A DNA stretch of 64,000 nt from Sabethes cyaneus (GCF_943734655.1 NC_071355.1:200836939-200900938), one strand, 5' to 3'. Positions 46,600 through 57,589 are shown, counted from the first letter of the stretch. Notes: generated by a model from the letters alone, not told the origin. A program made the numbers and translations.

Positions 46600-46790
46600 C
46601 CCAAGGACTTGCAGGCTTCATCAGTGTCTGTTTTCGAACAGAATTGCAGGTTTAATCAATGTCGAAGGCGAAATACGTATCTGTCGGGAATAAATATGAA
46701 TAGTAGTATTTAATTTGGAAAAATAAGTTTTCTTCTTTTCTTCAATTTCAAGTTCCGTATTCTACTAAGACGCTCCAAAACCTTCAGCAG
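46600..46790 (+). repeat. Foldback repeat family C, copy
   Basis: GGCGAAATACGTATCTGTCG, GGAATAAATATGAATAGTAG and ACTAAGACGCTCCAAAACCT match the insert at 21852. The first part also carries AGGCTTCATCAGTGTCTGTT, the inverse of the AACAGACACTGAT that precedes other copies. Confidence 0.8.
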
Positions 46791-47031
46791 TCAATGACAC
46801 CTTATCTAGCAAAACCTTGGAGCAAAATGGGCCAAACGTTGGGCAAAATATGGAGCTTAAAGGTTGGCTGTTTGCATAGAATCACACACTTATTCTTGCG
46901 GCTGAACTTGATCCGATAATGTTCCTTCTATTATTAGCATATTTTGGACGCTTTACAATCGTAGGAAGTAGGATAAGGAACTGTTCTAATCAGTTGAAAA
47001 TAAATGAGCCTTAAATGCAATATTTCGTTCA

Positions 47032-47891
47032 GGGTATGAAATGGGGAAGGCAAATGAGCGTCCAATATAGCTCTAACCATCCCAAGCCCCTACCTAGCGC
47101 CTCCACGTGGCCATACCTGGTAATGCTCTATTGAGTAGCCAAGCTAGGAGGTGCGTTGCTGGGTGGTTCCCGGCTGCCTGGTCTCAAAACCGCGGTTTTG
47201 GGCAGACGGCGGAGCCACACGGCCTAGCTAATAGGTAAGCCTAATAAGTTATTTTAATTATTTTTTTCGTTTTAGTTTATGAAGCATCTCCTGCTATATA
47301 GTAAAAACTGGCCAAAACGAGTTTTAATACTGCACATGGATACCAGAATGAAAAATTAAATTAACTTTCAAAAATTAAATTAAGCAATTTATGCAGAAGC
47401 ATTTATGGAACCCAAAGGACGCTACTCTATTCCATACGAAGGACTGCTGGTGAGATTGTTCTATTTTTATCATTTATACCACATTTCATCTTAATATCAT
47501 ATCATATATTAACAGTATTATTATTGATATCATAAATGTGGAAGGCTGGATGACGGAGTGGATTGCCAACCTGAATCCTTAAGGTCTGAAGCAAATATGG
47601 CACTTCTCAATTCAAAACAAACAAATCATCACGTGGGTTAAAGTTGGTATAGCGAAATTGATTATTACATGGAAGGATCCTAATGCTGGAAGGCGACTCT
47701 TATAACCCCGGAATGCGCACAAGTGCCTCTGCTTGTGGGTCCGCCCAATCCCTTTTGGCCCTTCTGTAACAGCATTAGTGTGAAATTCATTTGATAATCA
47801 AATTTGGATCTACTGTAATTCTACCCACATACATTGGCAAGTCCTTGAAATGATGGTGGCTTTCCCCTACTACTACTACTACCTACTACTA
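47032..47891 (+). mobile_element. Non-LTR-type insertion, 22-bp TSD and TAC-rich tail
   Basis: A 22-bp direct repeat beginning CTTAAATGCAA and ending TTTCGTTCA lies at 47010-47031 and 47892-47913. The insert ends CTACTACTACTACTACC then TACTACTACT, a short tandem tail like those of RTE-type LINEs and their SINEs. The first 200 bp are GC-rich (CCTCCACGTGGCCATACCTG, CGGTTTTGGGCAGACGGCGG), the end has GGGTCCGCCCAATCCC. No ORF, so it is non-autonomous or deleted inside. Confidence 0.85.
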
Positions 47892-47913
47892 CTTAAATGC
47901 AATATTTCGTTCA

Positions 47914-48229
47914 TGTTTTCGAAATCTTTTGATAAAAACATCATATTGTATCACAATTTACTGTGTTGTCGACAACAAATAAATAAAAATTATTGTCAAA
48001 AAACTTACATTTTTTCAACTACTGAAGAGAATCACCACCTCGTTACTGTCGAAGAGAATCGCCTTCTCGCTACTTTGAGAACTAAGTACAGTATTTCTAA
48101 AGGTCAAGCACTCAATTTTCACATACAATATTCTAGTAGATATGAGAGCACTTGCGCCAACTTTAACAGTGATAATTTTGGACAAGTTTGCAATACTTCA
48201 GTAAAGTTCAGGACTGCCTAAGAAAACAC
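47914..48229. other. Unassigned; one ORF
   Basis: A 123-codon ORF spans 47850-48221 but starts inside the retro-insertion's tail, so it is not an old gene. No domain recognised. Confidence 0.35.
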
Positions 48230-48475
48230 CTTAGTGATTAAAATGCGTTCCGCCTGATTAAAATAAGTTTCAGTGCTTCAATTTTTAAAGTAAAAAGTCA
48301 GAAGTTTAGTTTAATAATAGTGACTTTCAGTGGTAACAGCTTGAAGAACTAAAGTTAAGAAGCAGTTTGCCCAAGTATACTGATATCCCCCACTTAGGCA
48401 ACCAATCGCTTAAAATAAGGTAACACAATCAGTATTAAGCTTAGACTGCCTAAAATTGGTTCCTTTTCTCTAATT
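48230..48475 (-). repeat. Repeat shared (inverted) with 35745-35990
   Basis: AGCTTGAAGAACTAAAG, CAGTGGTAACAGCTTGAAG, TGATATCCCCCACTTAG and ACTGCCTAAAATTGGTTC match the reverse complement of 35.8 kb. About 245 bp; its class is unknown. Confidence 0.8.
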
Positions 48476-49060
48476 AATGGCGAAAAATATCTATTCGATT
48501 ACATGCCCAATTATTTAGGTTAGCATTACCTCGTATCCATGGGCGTTACCTTGGCTACATGTAAACAACGAGTGCCGTGAATTCGCGAATTTAATTTTGA
48601 CTCTTTATTTTAGATGTTTTCGGCTGCGGTTTGCGACTGGTTCGCCTCTTCCTGTTAAGTTTAATAAGATGAATTAGCAATGTATGATTGCTGTATTAAC
48701 AGATTAACTTTTCGAAATTCTCCAAAAATTTGATACTGTTTCGCGATGGTTATAAATAATTAATCTCAGTTTTCGTTGGTGGTGCAAAATATGGAGGCAC
48801 AAATCTTCCACATGATTGTGAGGAACGTGCTGCTCGAGCCAAAGATGCTGATAGTGGAGCAAAGGTTTTCAAAATCTGAGCAGTTTCCATTTTTGTACGC
48901 GAGTTCAGTATCGCTTGCTTCCGTGCCTCGTTCGTTGCAAAATCTATGACAACAACCTTTTTCAGGAGCTAAGACAGCCGGGCAGTAATTAATTCGGGCT
49001 AGCAGTTCTAAACAACAGTTGGGATTATTGAGCTCGCATGCTTAATTTCTATAACATAAT
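48476..49060. other. Unassigned; minus ORF without ATG
   Basis: On the minus strand 48750-48968 is open for 72 codons between stops and reads KVVVIDFATNEARKQAILNS near its start and CGRFVPPYFAPPTKTEI near its end. It has protein-like composition and could be a scrap of a retroelement ORF1 or an exon, but I do not recognise it. Confidence 0.3.
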
Positions 49061-49062
49061 TA

Positions 49063-49198
49063 AGGTAACCAACGTATTTTGGACCCCTTCAGCAGCTATA
49101 CATAATTTGGACACAGCCAAATCAAATGTGTACAAATTATGTACAAGTGTACAAATTATGTACAGCTGCTGAAGGGGTGCAAAATACGTTGGTTACCC
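49063..49198. mobile_element. 136-bp palindromic MITE (TA TSD)
   Basis: AGGTAACCAACGTATTTTGG and its inverse at the right end, pairing on through CCCCTTCAGCAGCT and CATAATTTG; TA at 49061-49062 and 49199-49200. Confidence 0.85.
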
Positions 49199-49373
49199 TA
49201 GTAGATAAGTTTTTAATTTAATTTGCGAAATTCAATATCCTCGATTAGAATAAATGGGCTATGATTCGGAAGAAAATTGCCATCTCACCATGGCCGAGTG
49301 CCCGGAGGACACACCGCGCATATTTAGTTCGACTAACTAAGCAAATATATTAGGTTTTTACGACTATGTATTA

Positions 49374-49935
49374 GGGTAGATGCTCCAGTAATGGAGGGAT
49401 TATGTCGGGGGGTAGTGTGTAAAGACAATTTAAACGCTCAATTTATCAGTTTTCAATTGAACTACATGATAATATGATGCAGCATAGTGTTGGCTTTAAA
49501 TACATACCAAAATTATACCATTCTGCTGGTTAATATATCTAAAATATTGATTTTCCTGACATTAGTATGTGCTCCTAAAGTAGTGGTAATGTTCCTATAA
49601 TAGTGGAAAATTTGCCTATAATAGTGGAATGTTGTTTACCGCCTTAGCAACGCATGCAATGAGCATGGCAGAATGTGGATAACAACGTAGGCTTGTTAAA
49701 ATGCTATGGATTGTTACGAATTTCTTAAGAAATTGCACTCTATTGGACTGCAGAAAAGAAATTTGTAATTTTTGCACCAGGCTCTTGCATTTTAACTGTG
49801 TATCTTAGATAAAACTGTTAACAAATAAATATTTAACAATAGAAAACTGAAATTATCTCGAAATCCGCCAAAATTATGATATATTTCGAGTTTCCACCAC
49901 TACTGGTACTACCACAACTACTGGAGCATCTACCC
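49374..49935. mobile_element. MITE with GGGTAGATGCTCCAGTA TIR (TA TSD)
   Basis: GGGTAGATGCTCCAGTA and exact inverse TACTGGAGCATCTACCC; TA at 49372-49373 and 49936-49937. Subterminal AATAGTGGAA..GTTCCTATAATAG units repeat near both ends. No transposase ORF. Confidence 0.88.
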
Positions 49936-49937
49936 TA

Positions 49938-51095
49938 AGTTTCATATAAACAAAAGAAAAATTTAAAATTGTAAAAAATTCCAGCTCACCGTTTTTTCAC
50001 CGGATGTCTCCTTCACTCTCACACAGCCCTCTCAGCTCCAGCCCTACTCTTGCTGACGTCACCGCGTGGAACACTCCATTGCGCGAATTTGATTTCGATT
50101 GCAATTGGGAATTTTTTTCTTTCTTTGGTTTTAAGTGCACGTAAATGAAAATAACGGCTGAGGTAAAAATTAAGACCCTTATCAAAGTCTTATCACTTTC
50201 CCAGCGGTGGTGATGCGGTGAGTGAAAGTCAGAGCAATAAATAGAAAATTAGAAAAATCGGTAGTAAATTACGTCTAAAGCGAACAAGATTTTAGCTGTA
50301 TGAAGTCTAATTTTGCAACTACAAAGCTCGGGACATGCCGGACGGTACATAATTATAATGCTTTTAGTGTAGCAAAATCACCATAACTACCTACTACTGT
50401 CAGGAGTAGTTGATTTATGTATCATTTTCTCTTATCGCTTTCTGTTGGCAGACCTGGAAAAGGGGGCCGGCAATAAATGTAATGGAAATACCGTGAGAAA
50501 TTGGGTGCCATATTTGTTGCCATTATTGGTGGACTCTGGCGACCTTGTCGTTAACATAACTTGCAACAGCAACAGGAGGAAACTATGATTCAACTTACGC
50601 ACATTTTGATTACTACAAATTGTATCCTATTTGCAGTCTGGTCGTCCGGTTCAGCTGTCAAATACGACGTCGAAGGGAAAGTGTGACGACGAGAGTCCCT
50701 TTGACGAACAGATGAAACCGACACATGGCAACGCAAACATTTGACCAATGTGCCTGAGTTGTTAGGACTTCCATTGATTTAGTTATTAAATTCTAGTGTA
50801 ATTTGAGGTGTCGAATGATGAGTTTGTGTTCGCCCAATCCCGCACATGGTTCCGAATTCTATGCAGCCCACATTTCGGTCAAAACTTCCAGAGCTGAAAA
50901 TTGTTATATGAATTAATGCGTGTTGTTATATAATTAAAAAATGCGTGTACAAGTAGTTCAAGTCATTTGAGAACATTTCAATTTTTAATTAAAAGATGCA
51001 GCCTCTAACAGCCCTGATGATAAAACCATTTTTTTCTTATTCGCCCAAAAAATTTCAATAGTGTCAATAAAAAAAAGTGTATGTAAAAATAAGAA
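49938..51095. other. Single-copy-looking sequence
   Basis: A TGACGTCA site (CRE consensus) lies at 50055. A 62-codon minus ORF (49997-50185) is not recognised. No repeat match. Confidence 0.4.
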
Positions 51096-51180
51096 AATTT
51101 AGAAACGTGTCTTGTTCCAATAATAGTGAAAATGTTCCTGTAACAGGGGAAGATGTTCCAGTAATGGTGGAATTTCATTT
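51096..51180 (+). repeat. Fragment related to the 49374 MITE
   Basis: CCAATAATAGTGAAAATGTTCC and GATGTTCCAGTAATGGTGGA repeat the subterminal units of the 49.4-kb element without its TIR. Confidence 0.6.
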
Positions 51181-51274
51181 TCTATCTTTAAAATAATTCA
51201 TCTATGCGTGCAGTCTTTATTTCACTATTCACGCGATTAAGACGTATTGAACTGCCAAGCACATGAAATGCTAT

Positions 51275-51990
51275 ATTATGAAAAGGCACCAAAAAAAACG
51301 ACGGCGAGAATATAACGGCGACGGGAAAATACGAATAAAAAAGAACAAAAAAATGCCAAAACAGTTACAAAAAAAACATAAACCTGACAGAAAGGCTTTT
51401 AAAAAGCGTCATAGATGCGACAAAACATGCATAAAAAGATGACGGAAGAACGACGAAAAGGCAAACTAAAACGCAACATTTTTGTCGTCTTGACAACAAG
51501 ATAAGACAAGACGACGAAAAAACGACAAAACAACACGACAAGATATGTTAAAATGTGCGTTAAATTACTTTCCCCTATCGTCCCTTCGACAATTGTAGAA
51601 CCACCGTTTCAAAAAATATTAAAGCTCAAGTAACAATTTGAGTTTTATGGTAGAGATGACTAATGATTAAGTTCAAAAACCATCATAGGACTGTAATAAA
51701 ACGTTCAATGTTACTTGGGAGGTTCCAAAAGACGGTTAAAAGGCGTCGAAAAGACAACAGTAATTAAAAGACTTCAAATAAAGGACAAAAAGAGAACGAA
51801 GAGGTGGCAAAAAGACAACGGAAATATTGTGAAACATGTGTGGAACAGTAATAACATGTAAACAACAAGAAAAAGATGTAAGACGACAAAACTACGATGA
51901 ATATACGCTGAAAAAATACTAAAGTAACGACAAAACATGTCAAAAACGACGTAAAATCTATAAATAGATGCAAAAGAGACCACTTTCCCA
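51275..51990. repeat. AAACGAC-rich degenerate minisatellite
   Basis: Purine/A-rich with loose units such as AAAACGACAAAAC, AAAAAGACAACGG and AAGACGACGAAAA, split by the small MITE at 51627. The F/S-rich minus ORFs at 51764-51997 are repeat translations. Confidence 0.75.
51627..51717. mobile_element. Small MITE, CTCAAGTAACAATT type, copy 1
   Basis: GCTCAAGTAACAATTTGAG at left, inverse of TCCCAAGTAACATTGAACG at right, with TTTTAT/ATAAAA next to each. Related to 53001-53104. Confidence 0.7.
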
Positions 51991-52061
51991 GACTCAATTA
52001 ACAGGGTCTGTGCGTTACCAGTATGTGACCCGACTGTGCTCCCCCATAGGCCATTTAAATT

Positions 52062-52235
52062 GACTTCTTTTTTGAGTCCTCTTGGTTTAGTCCTTTTCGG
52101 TTTTATTTTAAAGTTTTACCGATATTAATATTATGTAATTGAACGGAAAATGTTCGGTAGTAGATCAAAAAAATGTATTAAGATAGGAAGTTTTGACCCG
52201 GGGGCTCTGGAGTGTCGGCTTAATTTCGACCCATC
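52062..52235 (+). repeat. Fragment of the GGGGCAAGTGGGA element
   Basis: CTTGGTTTAGTC, TTTCGGTTTTATTTTAAAG, TATTATGTAATTGAAC and AAAAAATGTATTAA match 13461-13570, and TCGACCCAT matches 13639. No TIR retained. Confidence 0.85.
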
Positions 52236-53000
52236 AGGTATCAATTCTATTTCTTTTTATAACGGAAGAACCCAAAAATTCCACTCTGACATGAAAATAT
52301 AAATCAATTTTCATTTACTAGTAATTATCATCATTTTGTCAAGGACGTTTATACCCATGGCCTTGCTTTTTTCGTTAATAAATTTTTTAATTTTGAGTTT
52401 GCTTCGGTATTTCATTATTTTCATTTCTTCTTTATTTATTTTCCGAAGTGTTTCACAACCAAGGGCACCATTTTCAAATGTTCCTATAACACTTGTGTTT
52501 GAAACGAATGAAATATGCAATCTTTAGCAAAAAGATACTCATACTTCCCAATATTTCATTTGGATTATGCAATCACAAGTTATCGCCAAAAAAATTTAAG
52601 GTTGCATCTGAGATACTACCGCCATGTTAACGGAAGACCACGTAAAATTGATCGCTAGTTGAGAGCTTGGTTATTCAAATTATTTGCAAGAAAATGAAAT
52701 ATGTATATGGCGATTCTACTCAAGAAAATCAATAAATTTATCTGGCTGCATATCATAAATAATTTTTCAATACTGAGCAACGAGAAAGCATTATTGATTT
52801 AATACTTTGTTGCCCTAATATTCCAGAAACAATCATGAAATAATAAGAGCAAGAGTAAGATTATTTAGAAGATTGCAGTTTTTACTTTACAAGTTTCCTG
52901 AACTTAATTAATTTTAAACCTTCTACAGGACACCAATGAGATCGGAAATATGTACTTTTTCTTTAGTTGCCCTGGCAAAAACAAAACCACTGCTGTCCTC
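52236..53000. other. AT-rich, unassigned
   Basis: ORFs 52311-52520 (minus) and 52336-52527 (plus) mirror each other. Nothing recognised. Confidence 0.35.
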
Positions 53001-53104
53001 CCAAGTAACGATTCGGGTTTTATTACACTCCTATGATGGCATTTAAGACCAAAATTGGTCACGAAAACCGCCATAAAAGTACAATAAAACTCATATTGTT
53101 GCTT
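53001..53104. mobile_element. Small MITE, CCCAAGTAACGATT type, copy 2
   Basis: CTCCCAAGTAACGATTCGGG at left; right end is the inverse of GCCCAAGCAACAATATGAG. Interior shares TTTTATTAC..CC.ATGATGG with copy 1. Confidence 0.75.
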
Positions 53105-53213
53105 GGGCTGTTACATTAAAAAAATCAAACGATTATTTTTATTTCTAACCTTCTCCACGTGTTCTCCACGTGGAGGACATTTTACCAATTCGATCCGTTT
53201 GTCTCAATAGCAC

Positions 53214-53832
53214 CCCGTTCAGGAGGCCATAACAAAATTATATCTGTTTTATAACACATTTTGATATTTTTAACATATTGTGTTACAAATCGAAAAAAAA
53301 ACTAATTAGGATGAAATTTCAAGTTTGTAACAGATTCAGATACAAGTATCACATTGAGTTATGGATGAGCTATTCAGATTCCACCACCAAGAATGACACA
53401 TTTCGCTTTAATAACAAATTATGTTACTTGCAAATTACTTTTATAACAAAATATGTTACTTGCAAAAATTATTTTAATTGCCATCATCATTTAAAAAGTA
53501 TATAAAATACGTCACTTCACAGTTACTAATACTTGCTAATATAACTTTATTTGCTGTGTTATTTTTGGAATAACTTGAAATGTTGACAATTAACCTTTAA
53601 CACAATGTGTTACAATTAAGATAAAATCATTACAGGGTTTGTTATGAATCAGGTATTAATTAGAGGCAGTTTAGTTAAAATTTTTGATATTTCAACCACC
53701 TACGGACGCTAATTTATAACAACGGTTGTTATAATATATTGTAATATATCTAATCAATAACAACTGTTGTTAGAAAATTTGATAACAAAATAACAAGATG
53801 TGTTATAATTTTGTTAGGTCCTCCTGATCGGG
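53214..53832. mobile_element. TIR element, CCCGTTCAGGAGG family
   Basis: CCCGTTCAGGAGGCCATAAC and the inverse of CCCGATCAGGAGGACCTAAC, both followed by AAAATTATA. Interior rich in TGTTAC/ATAACA motifs (TTTATAACAAAATATGTTAC). Ends resemble those of 12214-14044. No target duplication identified. Confidence 0.78.
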
Positions 53833-53914
53833 ACATCCTTGCCACAACGCAATACACTACTTTTCACTATTTTCTCAATGAAACATACGCATATAGAATC
53901 ATATATAACCGAAC

Positions 53915-54215
53915 AGAATCACAGATATCAAATTGGCCTAGGTTTTACCGTCGTAAGGAATCTTCGACCCGCTGTGACTAAGAGATTTGGTCACTTTTTC
54001 TGCCCTACTTCCCAAGCATAGACATCAAATTGGTCTTAAACCTCGTCGTACGTAATAATTTCTACCTCTTGGAACGCGGAGACTTTCTCACTATTTTCGC
54101 TACTTGGCAAACACAGGCATCAATTGGTCTAAATTGAATGGGCCTAAAGTATATTCGACCTGTTGGGATGGGAAGATTTTGTCACTTTGTTTTCTAAAAG
54201 GAAAATAATGGAAAT
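53915..54215 (+). repeat. ~100-bp tandem repeat family, locus 2
   Basis: Three units of about 97-105 bp, each with ATCAAATTGG.CT, TCGTCGTA, TTCGACCYG, TTTCTCACT or TTTGGTCACTTTTTC, and CTTCCCAAGCA or CTTGGCAAACA. Followed by the same downstream module as locus 1. Confidence 0.85.
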
Positions 54216-54500
54216 CACAGTAAACAGATGGGGTATTTAATTGTTATCCCTGCCTGTGAAGCAAGGCGTTCACGACGAAAATGTAGGGGGAAGTTTGCCC
54301 TTAAAATATTTCGTTAATCTATTATGAATCGCTGCATCTATTATGAATCGATCGGTATCCAAACCATCCAAACTCATTAATAATCGTCGGAGCTACTAGC
54401 TTACAAATCCTTTCATATTTTCGTAACAAGGTGACTAGAATATAAATTATGGAATAACACCCTGCGATCAGATGTAATCCCACATTAAAAACGAAATCTG
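54216..54500 (+). repeat. Module downstream of the tandem repeat, locus 2
   Basis: Matches 36890-37195: TTTAATTGTTATCCCT, GAAAATGTA.GGGG, TATTATGAATCGATCGGTAT, CATATTTTCGTAAC. The minus ORF 54322-54570 runs through it and is not preserved at locus 1. Confidence 0.8.
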
Positions 54501-54661
54501 TTTCACAAGATGGCCGCATCTGGCAGTACGAACAAATCATCGAGTGTAGTTGCTTGTCTGTTTTCGTCACAACGGCTATTAGAACAGTGTAAAATATATT
54601 TAGCCATCATCAGTATGTAGGTATATCTTACAAAATTTTAATGAAACCGATAAATCTACGA

Positions 54662-54722
54662 TTTATACACAGTAAAGAAAACAGTAATGGATCCCAGTAT
54701 GGAGCTCTGAGGTACTGCAGAT
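54662..54722 (-). pseudogene. LINE RT motif scrap
   Basis: The minus frame gives AVPQSSILGSITVF, the GVPQGSILGPLLF palm motif. Too short to classify; a SINE lies next to it, as at the 33.4-kb Jockey-like relic. Confidence 0.5.
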
Positions 54723-54771
54723 GCTATATGTGTTAATAAAATGAAAATTATTCCCGGTGTTTGAAGCAACC

Positions 54772-54987
54772 CTCCCAGTTGGCTCCGAGGTGTGACGCTG
54801 GCCTAAAAAGACAGTCGTCCTATGTTCGAATCTCGACTGGGAGAGGCTGTTAGAGTCAATAGGATCGTAGCAATTGGCCCTGCAATTGTCCTGCACTCTA
54901 ACAGCTGGCTGCGAAGTCTGTCGTATAAAAATAACAGAAGGTCAAGTTTCGATAACGGAATGTAGCACCTAGGCTTTGCTTTGCTTT
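54772..54987 (+). mobile_element. tRNA-derived SINE, copy 5 (full, 14-bp TSD)
   Basis: TGTTTGAAGCAACC flanks at 54758-54771 and 54988-55001. Box A-like TGTGACGCTGGCC and box B-like GTTCGAATCTC, then the same body as copy 4 and a complete tail AGGCTTTGCTTTGCTTT. Confidence 0.95.
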
Positions 54988-55001
54988 TGTTTGAAGCAAC
55001 C

Positions 55002-55394
55002 AGTTGAACAAATAGGATTGACCAAGAATTGACGAACAAGTAAAAAAAAATGAAACTGATTCGTTTGGTTTCGTAATGCCACACGCTTAAATGTTTCCGA
55101 CTTCTCGACAAAAAATAATATTTAAAGTAGAGCACTTCAAGAAATACTTGAAGAAAAGCGCTTGTAGTATGGTGACCGGATCGAAATCATGATTTACATT
55201 CGTTCATAAAATCAAAAAAGTTAATAAACATTTATATTTAATTTTTAGGGATTCTTTAAAATTCTTCTGTTTGTCCATTTATTATGTAAATAGGTTTCTT
55301 CAAGTTACATGAATTCGGACTTCTTCATTTCTGTTTTATCGGAACGATTCTGTCAAGTATTGGCAATGTTTTAACGGATTACCTATGAGTGGTC
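55002..55394. other. AT-rich, unassigned
   Basis: Nothing recognised; the minus ORF 54803-55135 is SINE plus spacer. Confidence 0.4.
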
Positions 55395-55558
55395 GAAACA
55401 CAAATGGCCGAATCACGAATGGCCGAAACACAAATGGCCGAATCACGAATGGCCGAAACACAAATGGCCGAAATAACAAACGGCATAATATATCTAATAG
55501 CCGAATCACGAATGGGCGAATCACAAAAGCCTGAAACACGAATGGCCGAAAATAATCA
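55395..55558 (+). repeat. GGCCGAAACACAAATGGCCG minisatellite, plus copy
   Basis: About nine ~15-bp units alternate AATGGCCGAATCACG and AATGGCCGAAACACA. Inverted partner at 56301-56450. Confidence 0.92.
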
Positions 55559-56300
55559 CGGCCTTCAGCCTGCAGAATGGTTGGGTATATGCTGTCCTTA
55601 CTCGCTGCCGCTCGTTCGGACTTAACTAAGGGATAATCCCTACTAGTCAGTAAACCTAGTAAAATGCATGCCCCTAAATAATAGTGGTTTCTGTTGGCCA
55701 GCGCTTCCGACGGCAGGTCACCGGCGCTCACTCGCGGCCTGCGGCCATCTCGCCCTGAATCATCTAGGAAACATTTGCTACTGACACGATCAATAGGTCT
55801 CGCACCCTATAATAAACGTAAATCACTTGCGTTTAGGGGAAGAAACAACTATCAATCATCTATACTCCATAACTACCAAAATAAAAAATAAGGTGCAGAG
55901 TATGTCTTGTTTTTCTGAAACTAAGGTTCAGAATTTTACGAAATGCTTTTTTCTTTCACCTATCAAAGATGCAGATCATCACAAAGCTGCAATTGGAACA
56001 AAAGGCAATAGAGCAAATAATTTTGAAGGTTTTTCAGGGGGATGTTTCAAAGTCGCAGAGAGAAACAGATGAAAAAAAAATATTCAAAATGTGTAAGGTC
56101 TCACAAAATGAGCAATACAAATTTTGTTGGCGCAGTTGCATTTTTATCAAGTGCTAAACAAAGGTGTTCTCGAAGTATGGTTTTTTGTTTTATAATAATT
56201 AGTTGTGTTGCTTATATTATTTTTTGTTCGAATCAAATTATTTGTTAACTGTTTGCCATTTCATGTTTCTGTCGAATAGTTGTTTAGGCATTCCGGGAAA
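55559..56300. mobile_element. Spacer between inverted minisatellites, possible element
   Basis: Contains GCGCTCACTCGCGGCCTGCGG, a TAATAAACGTAAATCAC/TTGCGTTTA hairpin (55811-55836) and an AT-rich right half. With the inverted minisatellites as ends it could be one foldback element; no target duplication identified. ORFs are unrecognised. Confidence 0.4.
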
Positions 56301-56450
56301 GTTTGGCCTTTCGTGATTCGGCGATTCGTGATTCGGCCTTTCGCATTTCGGCCTTTCGTGATTCGGCCTTCTGTGACTGTTGTTGGAATTCGGTCATTTG
56401 GATTTCGGCCATTCGTGATTCGGCCATCTGTGTTTCGGCCATTCGGTACC
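56301..56450 (-). repeat. GGCCGAAACAC minisatellite, inverted copy
   Basis: CGGCCTTTCGTGATTCGG and CGGCCATCTGTGTTTCGGCC units; reverse complement of the 55.4-kb array. Confidence 0.92.
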
Positions 56451-56496
56451 AGCCCGTTTTAACAAACATTTTTATCTGAAATTGGAGAAAACAGAC

Positions 56497-56637
56497 ACTG
56501 ATTAAGCCTGCAAGTCGTAGGCGAAATACGTATCTGTCGTGAATAAAATCAAGAGTGGAATTTTATCGGAAAAAGTTTTCTTTTCTTTAATTTCAGGTTT
56601 TGTATTCCACTAAGACGCTCCAAAAACTTCAGTCAAA
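56497..56637 (+). repeat. Foldback repeat family C, copy
   Basis: AACAGACACTGATTAAGCCT, GCAAGTCGTAGGCGAAATAC, GTATCTGTCGTGAATAAAAT and CTAAGACGCTCCAAAAACTT: the best-preserved single arm of this family. Confidence 0.85.
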
Positions 56638-56848
56638 CATTTTCATGGTCCAAGAAGCTGTTAACGCTAAAAGTATGGAGGTCTGTACCTCTACCTAGAA
56701 GAACGAACGAGGGGTTCGCATAGGACTACGAATGCGGGTACAATTCGACAATGCTTGACAATTTAAAAAGGTTCAGCAGTTTGTCACGCAAGTTTATAGT
56801 TTACTGCATTGTGATAATGCCCTAAAACATTTATATACATGTGTTAAA

Positions 56849-57063
56849 TGCAAGCAAAGCAAAACCTGGATGCTCATTCCGTTATCGAAATTTGACCTTC
56901 TGTTTTTATACGACAGACTTCGCAACCAGCTGTTAGAATACAGGACAGTGCGGGGTCAGTGCTACGATCCTATTGACTCTAACAGCCTCTCCCAGCCGAG
57001 ATTCGAACATACGACGACTGGCTTATTAGACCAGCGTCTTACCTCGAGGCCAACTAGCAGAAG
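56849..57063 (-). mobile_element. tRNA-derived SINE, copy 6 (8-bp TSD)
   Basis: GTGTTAAA at 56841-56848 and 57064-57071. Minus strand carries box B-like TGTTCGAATCTCGG, CTGTTAGAGTCAATAGG, GACAGACTTC inverse and tail GGTTTTGCTTTGCTTGC. ORF 56870-57070 is a translation of it. Confidence 0.9.
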
Positions 57064-57071
57064 GTGTTAAA

Positions 57072-57589
57072 AGAAGTTAAGTTTAAATATCTCAAATGTC
57101 AGTACTCTGCATATAAATTTTATCAATTTCTTGGAGTTTGTAGTTTCACTAAGAGTTAACACATCTTCTAATAATTGGCGATGATTTCGCACTTTGACAA
57201 CTGTTGCAAGACTTGTAGCACTAATCAACTTTAAATAACTGGCTTGAAACTGGAATGCAGTTGACGAAATTGACTTACTTCAGTAGCTTACTGGCAACTA
57301 CGGTAAAACCGAAAAAATAAATAACTATTCTGGGTTATCATTTATAAAAATGATTCGCATTTATCAATTTCTACAAAATTTTTGATAGCACCCTTCACAG
57401 ATTGGTTTGAGATATAATTGTCTTACAGGTAACAGCCAGTTAAAACATAAATTAGCTGACGTCCTCTGCATCTTACTAGTTCGACACTCTACTTTGAAGC
57501 TATTAGCATACTTGACAGAAACACAATGGGAACTATGTAAAGAATTGTAAGCAACTAACTGACGCTAAGCAGCAAATGAAACGCTTCGT
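57072..57589. other. Unassigned
   Basis: No ORF or repeat recognised. Confidence 0.35.

Noticed and set aside
55336..55731. 131-codon minus ORF with RPFVIRPFVF repeats
   Set aside because: Translation of the GGCCGAATCACGAAT minisatellite.
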